A DNA stretch of 64,000 nucleotides from JAXMCI01 sp046349435 (GTDB taxonomy: Bacteria; Pseudomonadota; Alphaproteobacteria; Dongiales; Dongiaceae). The translations under genes were made by a program, and so were the position numbers. The stretch spans positions 62,001 through 126,000 of the forward strand of contig JAXMCI010000010.1 in assembly GCA_046349435.1 (NCBI GenBank), read 5' to 3'. The notes beneath the pieces were generated by a model, which had not been told where the DNA came from, searched no databases, and saw only the letters and a list, made by a program, of their open reading frames with translations. Below, in pieces: positions 33,001 to 41,301 of the stretch; the first letter of the stretch is position 1; each line of letters begins with the position of its first letter.

Positions 33001-35037
33001 CTACAGGTCCTTCAGCAGCCGCGCCGAATCGTACATCGCGGCATGGACGTTGCGGCCCATCACGGCGTCGCCGACGCGGAACAGCTGGAAGCGCCCCTCG
33101 GGATTGGTGTCGAGCGCCTGCGGCCGATCCTCGATCAGCGCATCGTAGTCGACCTCGCCCAGGTTGCGCGAGTGCGGCCTGAGGGCGTGGTAGAGCTCGG
33201 CGCGCGGCTGGCTGCCCAGCTCGTAGACGACCTGGTCGACGGCGCGCTCCTCCTCCGCCCCGCTATACTCGTTGCGCAGCACCGCGACGATCGTGTTGCC
33301 CTCGGTGTAGAGCTGCGCCAGCCGCAGGTTCGGCGTCTGCACGACGCCCTGCTTGTAGAGGTTGCGCAGGTGCGCGACGAAGGCGGTGTGGCCGATCGCC
33401 TCGGCGACCAGCCGGTCGGGCGTGGCGAGCTCGACCTGGGCGCCGCGGGCGGCGAGGAACTCGGCGACGCCGGCGCCGGCCTGCAGCCCCATCTCGTCAT
33501 AGACCAGCACGTTGCTGCCCGGGCTGGTCTCGCCGCCCAGCACGCTCCAGCCGGACACCGCCAGCTCGCCGCCGGGGCAGGCGGGTACGACCGGCGTGCC
33601 GCCGGTCGCGACGACGACGATGTCGGGCGATTCCGCCAGCACCGCCTCGGGCGTCGCCGGCTGCTCCAGGCGGATCTCGACGCCGCCGCGCCGCAGCTCC
33701 TGCTCGAGCCAGCGGGTGATGCCGCCGAGGCTCTCGCGCCAGCCGACGGCGCGCGCGATGTTGAGCTGGCCGCCGAGCCGATCCGAGGACTCGAACAGCG
33801 TCACGGCATGGCCGCGGGCGGCGGCGACGCGGGCCGCCTCCAGCCCGCCCGGCCCGCCGCCGGCCACCACCACCCGGCGGCGCGTCGCCGCGCGCGGGAT
33901 GATGTGCGGCATCGTCCGCTCGCGCGCCGTGGCGACGTTCTGGATGCAGGCGACGCCGCCATTGGCGGCGTGGTCGACGCAGTAGTTGGCGCCGATGCAC
34001 TGCCGCACCTGGTCGGCCCGCCCCTCCTGCAGCTTGCGCACGAGATGCGGGTCGGCGATGTGGGCGCGGGTCATCGCCACCATGTCGACATGGCCGTCGG
34101 CCACCGCGCGCGCCGCGGTGGCGAGGTCGCGGATCGCCGTGGCGTGGAACACCGGCAGGTCGGTCTCGGCCCGCACCGCGCTGGCGAGGTAGAGGAACGG
34201 CGCCAGCGGGAAGGACATGTCGGGCAGCATGGTGGCGAGGCCGACGAAGCTGTCGCCGTGCGCCTGGTAGATGTTGAGGTAGTCGATCAGCCCGCTGTTG
34301 GCGAAGCCCGCCGCCACCTTCAGGCACTCGCTCTGGTCGAGGCCGCCTTCGAGCAGCTCGTCGCCCGCCATGCGGATGCCGAGGATGAAGCGGTCGCCGA
34401 CGCGCTCGCGGATCGCCGTCAGCACCTCGAGGCCGAAGCGCATGCGGTTCTCCAGGCTGCCGCCGTAGCGGTCGCGGCGCTGGTTGGTCACCGGCGACAG
34501 GAAGCTGTCGATCAGGTGGTGCGCCGCGGCGATCACCTCGCAGCCGTCGAGGCCGCCCTTCTGGCAGCGCTCGGCGGCGTCGGCGAAGGCGCGGGTGATG
34601 CGGCGGAAGTCGAAATCCTCCATCTCCTTGGCGTAGGAGCGGTGCAGCGGCTCGCGGGTGTAGGAGGGCGACACCAGCGGCAGCCAGTGCGGGTTGTCCC
34701 AGCTGCCGCGCCGGCCGATATGGGTGATCTGGACCATCACCGCGGCGCCGTGGCGGTGGATCCGCTCGGCGAAGGATTCGAGGTGCGGCAGGATGCGGTC
34801 GTGGCTGATGTCGATCTGGTTGAAGGTCAGCGGCGAGTCCGGCGCCACCGAGGAGGAGCCGCCGAAGATGGTGAGCGCCAGCCCGCCCTTGGCCTTCTCC
34901 TCGTGATAGCGCTGGTAGCGGTCGGCCGGCATGCCGTCCTCGGCCAGTCCGGAGGCGTGGGCCGTGCTCATGATCCGGTTGCGCAGCGTCAGATGCTTCA
35001 GCGTCAGCGGCTTCAGCAGCGCCTCGTACTCGCTCAT
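33001..35037 (-). CDS. DgcA/N-methylproline demethylase-like FMN/FAD/Fe-S oxidoreductase
   Basis: A 678-residue protein of the 2,4-dienoyl-CoA reductase and trimethylamine dehydrogenase family. An N-terminal Old Yellow Enzyme barrel (1 to about 335, with HLIDSFLSPVTNQRRDRYGG) binds FMN; a 4Fe-4S cluster motif follows (Cys347 and Cys353 in CIGANYC, then VACIQN); a FAD/NAD(P) Rossmann region starts near residue 388 with GGGPGGLEAARVA. Proteins of this type demethylate dimethylglycine or N-methylproline, passing electrons to a dedicated ETF and DgcB-like membrane protein, both encoded nearby. AGGAGA precedes ATG 35037. The promoter carries the 13-bp palindrome described at 35086. Confidence 0.88.
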   Translation of the reverse strand: MSEYEALLKPLTLKHLTLRNRIMSTAHASGLAEDGMPADRYQRYHEEKAKGGLALTIFGGSSSVAPDSPLTFNQIDISHDRILPHLESFAERIHRHGAAVMVQITHIGRRGSWDNPHWLPLVSPSYTREPLHRSYAKEMEDFDFRRITRAFADAAERCQKGGLDGCEVIAAAHHLIDSFLSPVTNQRRDRYGGSLENRMRFGLEVLTAIRERVGDRFILGIRMAGDELLEGGLDQSECLKVAAGFANSGLIDYLNIYQAHGDSFVGLATMLPDMSFPLAPFLYLASAVRAETDLPVFHATAIRDLATAARAVADGHVDMVAMTRAHIADPHLVRKLQEGRADQVRQCIGANYCVDHAANGGVACIQNVATARERTMPHIIPRAATRRRVVVAGGGPGGLEAARVAAARGHAVTLFESSDRLGGQLNIARAVGWRESLGGITRWLEQELRRGGVEIRLEQPATPEAVLAESPDIVVVATGGTPVVPACPGGELAVSGWSVLGGETSPGSNVLVYDEMGLQAGAGVAEFLAARGAQVELATPDRLVAEAIGHTAFVAHLRNLYKQGVVQTPNLRLAQLYTEGNTIVAVLRNEYSGAEEERAVDQVVYELGSQPRAELYHALRPHSRNLGEVDYDALIEDRPQALDTNPEGRFQLFRVGDAVMGRNVHAAMYDSARLLKDL

Positions 35038-35080
35038 GATTCTCCTGCCGGCTGGCCCGCCGGCGGCTGCCGGCGACGGC

Positions 35081-35109
35081 ATTGTCCGTTCCAAATGGGA
35101 CTAGGTCAA
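35081..35109 (-). promoter_or_regulatory. dgcA-like promoter with palindromic operator
   Basis: On the minus strand, TTGACC (35109-35104), 17 bases, then GACAAT (35086-35081) fit a sigma-70 promoter. The spacer contains CCATTTGGAACGG (35098-35086), an imperfect palindrome of the form CCRTT-N3-AAYGG. The identical sequence in reverse orientation lies in the promoter at 40588-40600. A MarR regulator is the likely ligand. Confidence 0.65.
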
Positions 35110-35196
35110 GCATCGGCGGCTTGACCCGCGGAGGCTCCGGGGACAGCATTCCGCCCGACGACCGGCAAGGCGGCAGGCAAGCGGAAGGCGGGCGAG

Positions 35197-36708
35197 GTGG
35201 AAAGCTACGACGTGGCCGTGATCGGCGGCGGCATCATCGGCTGCAGCGCCGCCAACCACCTGACCGCCGCCGGCTTCCGCACCATCCTGCTGGAGCGCGG
35301 CGACATCGGCGGCGCCACCTCGGGCCGCACCAGCCGCCTGCAATATTGCGGGCTCTCCTACTTCTCGCGCTTCCACTCGGTGCTGGGCGCGCTCGCCCAT
35401 CCGCGGGAATCCTGGGAGAGCATCGAGCTGGCGCAGCGGGCGATGCGCGACCGCTCGGCCTTCGTGCGCGCGACGCCGGAGCGGGTCCGCCCGGTCACCT
35501 TCTACTTCCCGCTGCACCGCGACGCCTCGGAGCCGCTGTGGAAGGTGCGGGCCGGCTTCGCCCTGCTCGAGCGGCTCGACCCCGGCGGCGTGCCGCTCGA
35601 CATCGCCATCCTGCCGCCGTCCGAGGCGCGGGGCGACCCGCTGCTCGCCCATCTGCGCGATCCCGACCGGCTGGCCGGCATCGTGCGCTACACCGAGTAC
35701 CAGTTCGACTGGCCGGAGCGGATCTGCGTCGACGCCGCGATGCACGCCGAGGCCGGCGGCGCCACCGTCGCCAACCACCGCCCGGTGACCGGGCTGGCGC
35801 GCGACGGCGATGGCTGGACGCTGCACAGCTACGACCGCGTCGCCGGCCGCGCCGAGGCGATCCGCGCCAAGGCCGTGGTCAACGCCGCCGGCGTCTGGGT
35901 CGACCAGCTGGCGGCCGGCTCGCGGCTGGCCGCGCCCCGGCTCAACCAGGGCTTCAAGGGCGTCAACGTGGTGATGCGCCTGCCCGAGCCGTTCCGCGGC
36001 AAGGGCTTCGAGATGATGACCCGCGGCGGCGAGCCCTTCTACGTCATCCCCTGGGACGACCTGCATTATTTCGGGCCGCGCAACCGGCCGCATGACGGCG
36101 GGCCGGACGGCTTCCGCGCGGCGGAGGTCGAGATCGCCGACCTGATCGACGAGATGAACTTCCAGTTCCCGCGGCTGAGGCTGCGCCGCGAGGACGTGCT
36201 CTACAGCTGGGCGGGGGTGCGCCCGCGCACCCACCGCGCCGGCCATCCCGGCGGCAGCGGCGCGGTGATGCTGCACGACCTCGCCCGCGACGGCCTGCCC
36301 GGCTACTACGTCTATACCGGCGGGCTGCTGATGACCCATCGCGCCGCCGGCCGCGCCATCGCCGCGGCGGTGGCGGCACGCACGCCGCCCTCGGGCGCCT
36401 CGCGCCCGGTGCCGGTGGCGGCGCGGCTGTTCCCGGCCGAGCACAACACCCCGCCGATCGCGGCGGACTACAAGCATGTCAGCCTCTCCGACCTGCGCTT
36501 CGCCGCCGCCCACGAGCATGTCCGGGACCTCGACGACCTGATGTTCCGCCGCGTCCGCCTGGGCTGGAGCGAGAAGATGGGCGCCGACATCGCGCACGAC
36601 ACCGCCGCCGCGGTGCGCGACGCGATGGGCTGGTCGGCGGCCGAGGCGGCCGGGCAGGCCGACGCCTACGTTGCGCGGCTGCGCCGCGACTACCAGCTGC
36701 GCTGCTGA
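35197..36708 (+). CDS. GlpD/DAO-like FAD-dependent oxidoreductase
   Basis: A 503-residue flavoprotein of the glycine oxidase, glycerol-3-phosphate dehydrogenase superfamily. The dinucleotide-binding motif GGGIIGCSAANHL lies at residues 9-21, ERGDIGGATSGRTSR follows, and the DAO-type VVNAAGVWVDQLA stretch is near residue 230. There is a C-terminal extension of about 110 residues. Substrate could be a secondary or tertiary amine or a hydroxy acid; the surrounding DgcA-, ETF- and DgcB-like genes suggest an N-methylated amine. GTG 35197 was chosen for the family start. It is divergent from the DgcA-like gene across the operator at 35086, so it may be co-regulated. Confidence 0.82.
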   Translation: MESYDVAVIGGGIIGCSAANHLTAAGFRTILLERGDIGGATSGRTSRLQYCGLSYFSRFHSVLGALAHPRESWESIELAQRAMRDRSAFVRATPERVRPVTFYFPLHRDASEPLWKVRAGFALLERLDPGGVPLDIAILPPSEARGDPLLAHLRDPDRLAGIVRYTEYQFDWPERICVDAAMHAEAGGATVANHRPVTGLARDGDGWTLHSYDRVAGRAEAIRAKAVVNAAGVWVDQLAAGSRLAAPRLNQGFKGVNVVMRLPEPFRGKGFEMMTRGGEPFYVIPWDDLHYFGPRNRPHDGGPDGFRAAEVEIADLIDEMNFQFPRLRLRREDVLYSWAGVRPRTHRAGHPGGSGAVMLHDLARDGLPGYYVYTGGLLMTHRAAGRAIAAAVAARTPPSGASRPVPVAARLFPAEHNTPPIAADYKHVSLSDLRFAAAHEHVRDLDDLMFRRVRLGWSEKMGADIAHDTAAAVRDAMGWSAAEAAGQADAYVARLRRDYQLRC

Positions 36709-36712
36709 GAGA

Positions 36713-36729
36713 GCCGCGCAGGGCGCGGC
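36713..36729. terminator. GC-rich hairpin between convergent genes
   Basis: GCCGCGC and GCGCGGC pair around a three-base loop directly after the oxidoreductase stop and before the end of the ETF beta gene. There is no T-run, so it is at most a weak bidirectional stop. Confidence 0.3.
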
Positions 36730-36738
36730 CGCCGAGCG

Positions 36739-37515
36739 CTACCCGTCGGCGAGGAGCCCTTCGCGGGAGAGATAGGCGAGGATCGCCTCGGCGGCGGCCT
36801 CGGGATCGAGCCCGGCCAGTACCTCGCCGCCGCCGGCGGCGGTGCCGAGCACGGCCGCCAGCCGCTCGGCGGCGCTGCCGGCGGCGGCGGCCATTGCGCG
36901 CTGCGGGCGGGCGCGAGGGGCGCACCGCCCAGGCCGCGGCCGCATCGGCCTGCGCCGCGACGAGCGGCAGCGGGACGATCATGGCCCTGCCGCGCCCGGC
37001 CGCGCGCCGGCAGCCGCGGCGACGGGCGCGCGCTCGCCGACCGTGGCGAGCAGCGGCGGGCGGGCGCGCAGCCGCCGCCGGCGGCCGCCGGGCAGCGCCT
37101 GAACCAGGTGCAGCGTGCCGTCGGGCGCCGGCGGCTCCAGCGCCACGAGGCCGGGCAGCAGCGGCAGGCCAAGCCGCTCGGCCAGCAGGTAGGGCAGCAT
37201 GCCGCTGCCCTCGCCGGCCTCCGCCGCGGCGCCGGCCAGCACCAGCCCGGGCCGGCCGCGAAGCGCCTCGGCCAGCGGCGCCAGCGCGTCGCTGCCGGCC
37301 GGCTGTGGCAGCACCGCGAGCTCGGCCACCCCCATCCCGAGATAGTCCTGCAGCGCCGGGCAGGCCGCGTCGCCGGCATGCAGCAGCCGCGGCGCCAGCC
37401 CGGCGGCGAGCGCCAGCTCGACGGCGCGCGCGTCGCGGTCGGCGCGCCGCGCCCGGCCGGACGCCGGATGGCGGCCGATCGAGACGAGCACGGTGACGGC
37501 GAGCGGCTCAGCCAT
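36739..37515 (-). pseudogene. ETF beta-subunit-like gene, disrupted by two compensating frame changes
   Basis: Residues 1 to about 165 from ATG 37515 resemble the ETF beta branch paired with DgcA/DgcB demethylases (VSIGRHPASGRARRADRDA, then GSGMLPYLLAERLGLPLLPG). The frame then meets a TGA at 36981-36979. Just there the next frame reads MIVPLPLVAAQADAAAAW, which looks like normal protein, and after about 36910 the original frame resumes with RPQRAMAAAAGSAAERLAAVL and a normal ETF-like end at 36739. So either two small sequence errors or two real indels break the gene. The start overlaps the ETF alpha stop by eight bases. If intact it would carry electrons from the demethylase to the DgcB-like protein. 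Confidence 0.7.
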
Positions 37516-38570
37516 CGGCGCGTCGCCGCAGCCGGTCGATCAGCGCCGCCATGACCGGGCCGGCATCGCCGATCACGGCGAGGTCGGCGCGCTTCACCAT
37601 CTCGGCCTGCGGGTCGGTGTTGACCGCGACGACGCGGCGGCTGGCGGCGATGCCCTGCAGGTGCTGCGGCGCGCCGGAGATGCCGAGCGCGAGATAGCAG
37701 GCCGGCGCGACGATCTGGCCGGAGGCGCCGACCTGGCGGTGGCGCGGCAGGCGGCCGGCGTCGCAGGCCACCCGGCTGCCGCCCTCGGCGGCGCCGAGCA
37801 GGCCGGCCAAGCGATGGAACGACTCCCAGTCCGACAGGCCGTTGCCGCCGGCCAGGATCAGCTCGGCCTCGGCCAGCGGCACGGTCGCCGGGTCGAGCGG
37901 CAGCAGGTCCAGCGGCTCGGCAGGCTCGGGGGCGGACGCCGGCGCCAGGGCGAGCTCGACCGGCAGCGCCTCGCGCAACGGCGTCGCCGCGACCGGCGCA
38001 AAGGCCTCCGCCGCCAGGATCAGGACGCGTGGCGCCGGCCGCTCGACCTCGCTCCGGCCGCCGTCCCAGCGGCAGGTGACGCGCTCGCCGGCGATGCGCA
38101 GCACGGACGCGGCCGGGCGCTCGCCGAGCCGCGCCGCGACCCGGCGCCCGAGATCGCTGCCGCCGAGCGGGGTGTCGGCGAACAGCAGGTGGCGGGCGCC
38201 GAGGCGGTCGGCGGCGGCAATGACCGCTTCGGCCCGGCCTGCCGGCGCCCAGGCCGCGAAGGCCGGGTCGGCGAGGCGCAGCACCCGGTCGGCGCCGGCC
38301 CGGGCCGGGTCGTCGCGCAGCGTCTCCTGCGGCGCCTGGCAGAACGTCAGCACCGTCGCGCCGCCGAGCCCGTCGGCGAGCTGGCGGGCGGCGCCCATCA
38401 GGGCGCGGTCGGCCGGGGTCAGGCGGCCATGCTCGAGGTCCGTCACGGCCAGCACCAGGCAGGACGGCGCCTCGACCCGCTGCACCGCGGCGGGCGCCGG
38501 ATAGCGGCGCGCGCGGCCGGGCCGCCGCCTGGCGCTGGCGCGGGTCGACGCGCTTGCGCGGCTCGTTCAT
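37508..38570 (-). CDS. ETF alpha-subunit-like protein, frame change near the N-terminus
   Basis: The main frame (from about 38525 to 37508) encodes an electron-transfer flavoprotein alpha subunit: the C-terminal FAD-binding block RQVGASGQIVAPACYLALGISG, then QHLQGI, VAVNTDPQAEMVKRAD and VIGD. The natural start appears to be ATG 38570, which overlaps the DgcB-like stop as ATGA and encodes MNEPRKRVDPRQRQAA, but that frame must shift by one base near 38515-38525 to join ARRYPAPAAVQRVEAPSC. Without the shift, translation could only begin at GTG 38485, giving 325 residues. It feeds electrons from flavoprotein dehydrogenases to a membrane acceptor. Confidence 0.8.
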
Positions 38571-40459
38571 GCCGCCGCCTCGGCCGCCGCCAGCACCAGC
38601 TCGGCGAGGTCGGCCACCTCCGGCCGCGGGCCGACCACGCCCTCCAGCATCTGGGCGCAGTAGGGACAGGCGACCGCGACGGTCGCCGCGCCGGTGGCGG
38701 CCGCCTGGCCCATCCGCAGGTCGGGGATGCGGGTGACGCCGGGAATGTCGGTCAGCGGCGCGCCGCCGCCGCCGCCGCAGCACATCGAGCGCGGCCCCGA
38801 CCGCTCCATCTCGAGGATCGGCCGGCCGGCGGCGGCGAGCAGCCGCCGCGGCGCGTCGAAGCTGCCCATGTAGCGGCCGAGATAGCAGGGGTCGTGATAG
38901 GTGACCGGCGCCCGCTCGCCGGCGGCCAGCGCCAGGCGGCCCGCCTCGACCAGCTCGAGCAGGAAGGCGCTGTGGTGGTCGACCCGGTAGCGGCCGCCGA
39001 GCGCCGGATATTCCCGCGCCAGGGTGTGCAGCGCATGCGGGTCGGCGGTGACGATGCGCTGGAAGCGGCGGCGTGCCAGCGTGGCGATGGCGCGGCGGGC
39101 GAGGTCCTGGAAGGTCGCCTCGTCGCCGAGCCGCCGGGCGAGGTCGCCGCAATCGGTTTCCGCCGCGCCGAGCACGGCGAAGTCGACGCCGGCGCGGCGC
39201 AGCAGCTGGACGAGCGCGCGCAGCGTGCGCTGGTGGCGCCGCTCGAACGCCGCCTCGCCGAGCCAGAGCAGCACCTCGCAGGCGCTGCCCTCGCCGAGCA
39301 CCGGCAGGTCGAGCTCGGCCGCCCAGTCGATGCGGGCGGCCAGCGGCTGGCCGCCGGCGGTGTCGCTCTCGCGCAGCGCCAGCAGCGCGTCCGCCGCCTT
39401 GCCCGGCACGGCGCCGCGCTCCAGCGTCTGGTAGCGCCGCATCTCGACCACCGCGTCGACATGCTCGATCAGCATCGGGCACTCGCGCACGCAGGCGCGG
39501 CAGGTGGTGCAGGCCCACAGGGTCTCCGGCCGGATCGTGCCGCTGCCGTCGCCCTCGTCGACCAGCAGCCGGGCGCCGGCCGGCGGCTGCGGCGGCAGGC
39601 CGGGATGCGGGCTGCCGCCGTAGAAGGCGGCGCCCTGGCCGGCCGCCGCGACCAGCTCGTGGATCAGCTTCTTCGGGTTGAGCGGCTGGCCGGCGGCGAA
39701 GGCCGGGCAGGCCGCCTCGCAGCGGCCGCACTGGACGCAGGCATCGAAGCCGACGAGCCGGTTCCAGGGCAGGTCCTCGGCCCGGCCGGCGCCGAGCGGC
39801 GCGGCGGCGAGGTCGAGCGGCGCCAGCGCGGTGTCGTCGCCGCCGGCCGGGCGCCCGGGCCGGGGATGCACGACCAGATGCAGGGCGCCGGCGAAGGCAT
39901 GGCGCAGCGGCCCGCGCCACAATGCCGGCAGCAGCCAGGCGAGCGCCCCGGCGCCGGGCAGCAGGATGGCGGCCCAGCCGGCGACGCCCGGGCTGCCGCC
40001 GAGCAGGACGGGCAGGGCGGCGAGGGCCAGGAACAGGGCGAGCGCGGCCAGCGCCAGGGGAAAGCGGTCATAGGCGCCGCCGGAGAGCCGGGCCGGCCGC
40101 TCCGGCCGGCGCCGCCCGAGGTCGAGGGCGATGCCGGCGAGGCCCGCGGCGGCGGCCAGCAGCACGAGGACGGCGAGCGGCCGGCCGCCCAGCCCGAGCA
40201 GGTGCAGCGGCAGCGACAGCAGCAGCGCCGCCACGCTGCCGCCCGCCGCCAGCACATGCATGCGCGCCGCCGGCGGATCGCGCGCGACGATGCCGTGCAC
40301 GGTATGCAGGTATGCATGCGGCAGCCCGGCCAGCCCGGCGCGCCAGGCCACCGGGGCCGGCCGTCCGCCGCGCCAGCGGCGGGCCAGCGCCAGCACCGGC
40401 AGAGGCAGCAGAACCAGGCCGAGCAGCAGCAGGAGCCCGGCCGGGTCGGGCGCGCTCAC
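38567..40459 (-). CDS. DgcB-like Fe-S membrane oxidoreductase
   Basis: About 630 residues. The N-terminal 230 residues have several membrane helices (DUF3483-like region), then two 4Fe-4S motifs, CVQCGRCEAACP near residue 240 and CTTCRACVRECP near 317, then two CCG-type domains with CCGGGGGAP near residue 558 and YCAQMLEG at the end. This is the arrangement of DgcB, the membrane partner that accepts electrons from the dimethylglycine demethylase or its ETF and passes them to quinone. GTG 40459 is chosen; it overlaps the TGA of a small upstream frame and lacks its own ribosome site. Confidence 0.85.
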   Translation of the reverse strand: MSAPDPAGLLLLLGLVLLPLPVLALARRWRGGRPAPVAWRAGLAGLPHAYLHTVHGIVARDPPAARMHVLAAGGSVAALLLSLPLHLLGLGGRPLAVLVLLAAAAGLAGIALDLGRRRPERPARLSGGAYDRFPLALAALALFLALAALPVLLGGSPGVAGWAAILLPGAGALAWLLPALWRGPLRHAFAGALHLVVHPRPGRPAGGDDTALAPLDLAAAPLGAGRAEDLPWNRLVGFDACVQCGRCEAACPAFAAGQPLNPKKLIHELVAAAGQGAAFYGGSPHPGLPPQPPAGARLLVDEGDGSGTIRPETLWACTTCRACVRECPMLIEHVDAVVEMRRYQTLERGAVPGKAADALLALRESDTAGGQPLAARIDWAAELDLPVLGEGSACEVLLWLGEAAFERRHQRTLRALVQLLRRAGVDFAVLGAAETDCGDLARRLGDEATFQDLARRAIATLARRRFQRIVTADPHALHTLAREYPALGGRYRVDHHSAFLLELVEAGRLALAAGERAPVTYHDPCYLGRYMGSFDAPRRLLAAAGRPILEMERSGPRSMCCGGGGGAPLTDIPGVTRIPDLRMGQAAATGAATVAVACPYCAQMLEGVVGPRPEVADLAELVLAAAEAAA

Positions 40460-40545
40460 GCCGGCGGCGGCCGGCGGCGGCCGTCGCGCCGGCAGGTCTC
40501 GCCACGGTCCTCGCCACCGTCCTGGTATTGCGGCCGGCGAGCCAT
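40456..40545 (-). CDS. Possible 29-residue leader peptide coupled to the DgcB-like gene
   Basis: A short Arg-rich frame from ATG 40545, with an AGAGG ribosome-like site eight bases upstream, whose TGA overlaps the GTG of the DgcB-like gene (GTGA). It starts about 30 bases after the predicted transcription start. The overlap could supply ribosomes to the downstream GTG, which has no ribosome site of its own. The peptide itself shows no motif; it could equally be chance coding in GC-rich DNA. Confidence 0.35.
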   Translation of the reverse strand: MARRPQYQDGGEDRGETCRRDGRRRPPPA

Positions 40546-40579
40546 TCTCCACGCCTCTTTGCCCGGTCGATGCTTCGGC

Positions 40580-40608
40580 ATATCGTACCATTTGGAACGG
40601 ATTGTCAA
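40580..40608 (-). promoter_or_regulatory. Promoter and operator of the dgcB-ETF operon
   Basis: On the minus strand, a perfect TTGACA (40608-40603) is followed by a -10-like TACGAT (40587-40582, 15-base spacing) or CGATAT (40585-40580, 17-base spacing). The spacer holds CCGTTCCAAATGG (40600-40588), the same 13-bp imperfect palindrome as at 35086-35098. It lies about 90 bases from the divergent MarR gene, so autoregulation is plausible. Confidence 0.68.
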
Positions 40609-40687
40609 CGCGGGCCGGGCGGCGTCCGGCGAGTGTCGCATCGCTCTCGCATGGTATATGGCGGACCGGGGAAGAGCAGGGGCAGCG

Positions 40688-41203
40688 ATGAAAGCGCCAA
40701 CCGGGAAGGCGGGTCAGGCCGGCCACAGCGCCAGCGCGCGCGAGATCCTCGACGCCATGCTGGCCCAGGGGGTCGACCGCGACGGCTATCGCATCGGCCT
40801 GTGGGCGAACTTCTACACGGTCCCGGTCTTCGCCGAGATCGAGCGGCGCTTCGGCCTGCTGCGCGACGAGAACAACATCCTGTTCTGCCTGGCCCACTAT
40901 GGCAGCCTGACGGCGCGCAGCATCTGCGAGGTGACGGCGCGGCCGAAGAACAGCGTCAGCCGGGCGGTCGAGAAGCTGCTGCGCGCCGGGCTGATCCGCC
41001 GCGAGACCGACCCCGAGGACCGGCGCAAGGGCGTGCTCACCATCACGCCCGAGGGCCGCGACCTGCTGGCCCGCACCTCGGTGCTGTTCCAGGAGCGCGA
41101 GGCGCTGATGCTGCGCCGCCTGACGGCCGCGGATCGCCGCACGCTCGACCGGCTGCTGACCAAGCTGATGGCGGGGATCCCCGAGTGGGGCGGCCCGTTC
41201 TGA
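40688..41203 (+). CDS. MarR-family transcriptional regulator
   Basis: A 171-residue protein with the MarR winged helix: the recognition region SICEVTARPKNSVSRAVEKLLRAG (helix pair) is followed by the wing LIRRETDPEDRRKGVLTITPEG. The N-terminal and C-terminal helices form the dimer interface. It diverges from the DgcB-like operon; the shared palindromes in the two minus-strand promoters of the cluster are its likely operators. MarR proteins usually repress and are released by a small aromatic or amphipathic ligand, here perhaps an N-methylated substrate. ATG 40688 follows an AGGGGC ribosome-like site. Confidence 0.9.
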   Translation: MKAPTGKAGQAGHSASAREILDAMLAQGVDRDGYRIGLWANFYTVPVFAEIERRFGLLRDENNILFCLAHYGSLTARSICEVTARPKNSVSRAVEKLLRAGLIRRETDPEDRRKGVLTITPEGRDLLARTSVLFQEREALMLRRLTAADRRTLDRLLTKLMAGIPEWGGPF

Positions 41204-41301
41204 CCCGCGCGGTTCGATCGCCGCCCGCTTGATCCAGGTCATCGCCCCTGACCCCCTGGCCGGCTCTGCTCGCGGAAGGCATCGGCAGAAGGAGGAGGGC
41301 G

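Noticed and set aside
36690..39920. Minus-strand frame of over 1000 codons across the ETF and DgcB-like genes
   Set aside because: It lies on the coding strand but in the wrong frame and has Arg/Pro/Ala-rich content; only short parts coincide with real segments near the frameshifts.
37493..41203. Plus-strand frame of 1236 codons ending in the MarR gene
   Set aside because: Only the last 171 codons (from 40688) are real; the rest is antisense to the ETF and DgcB-like genes.
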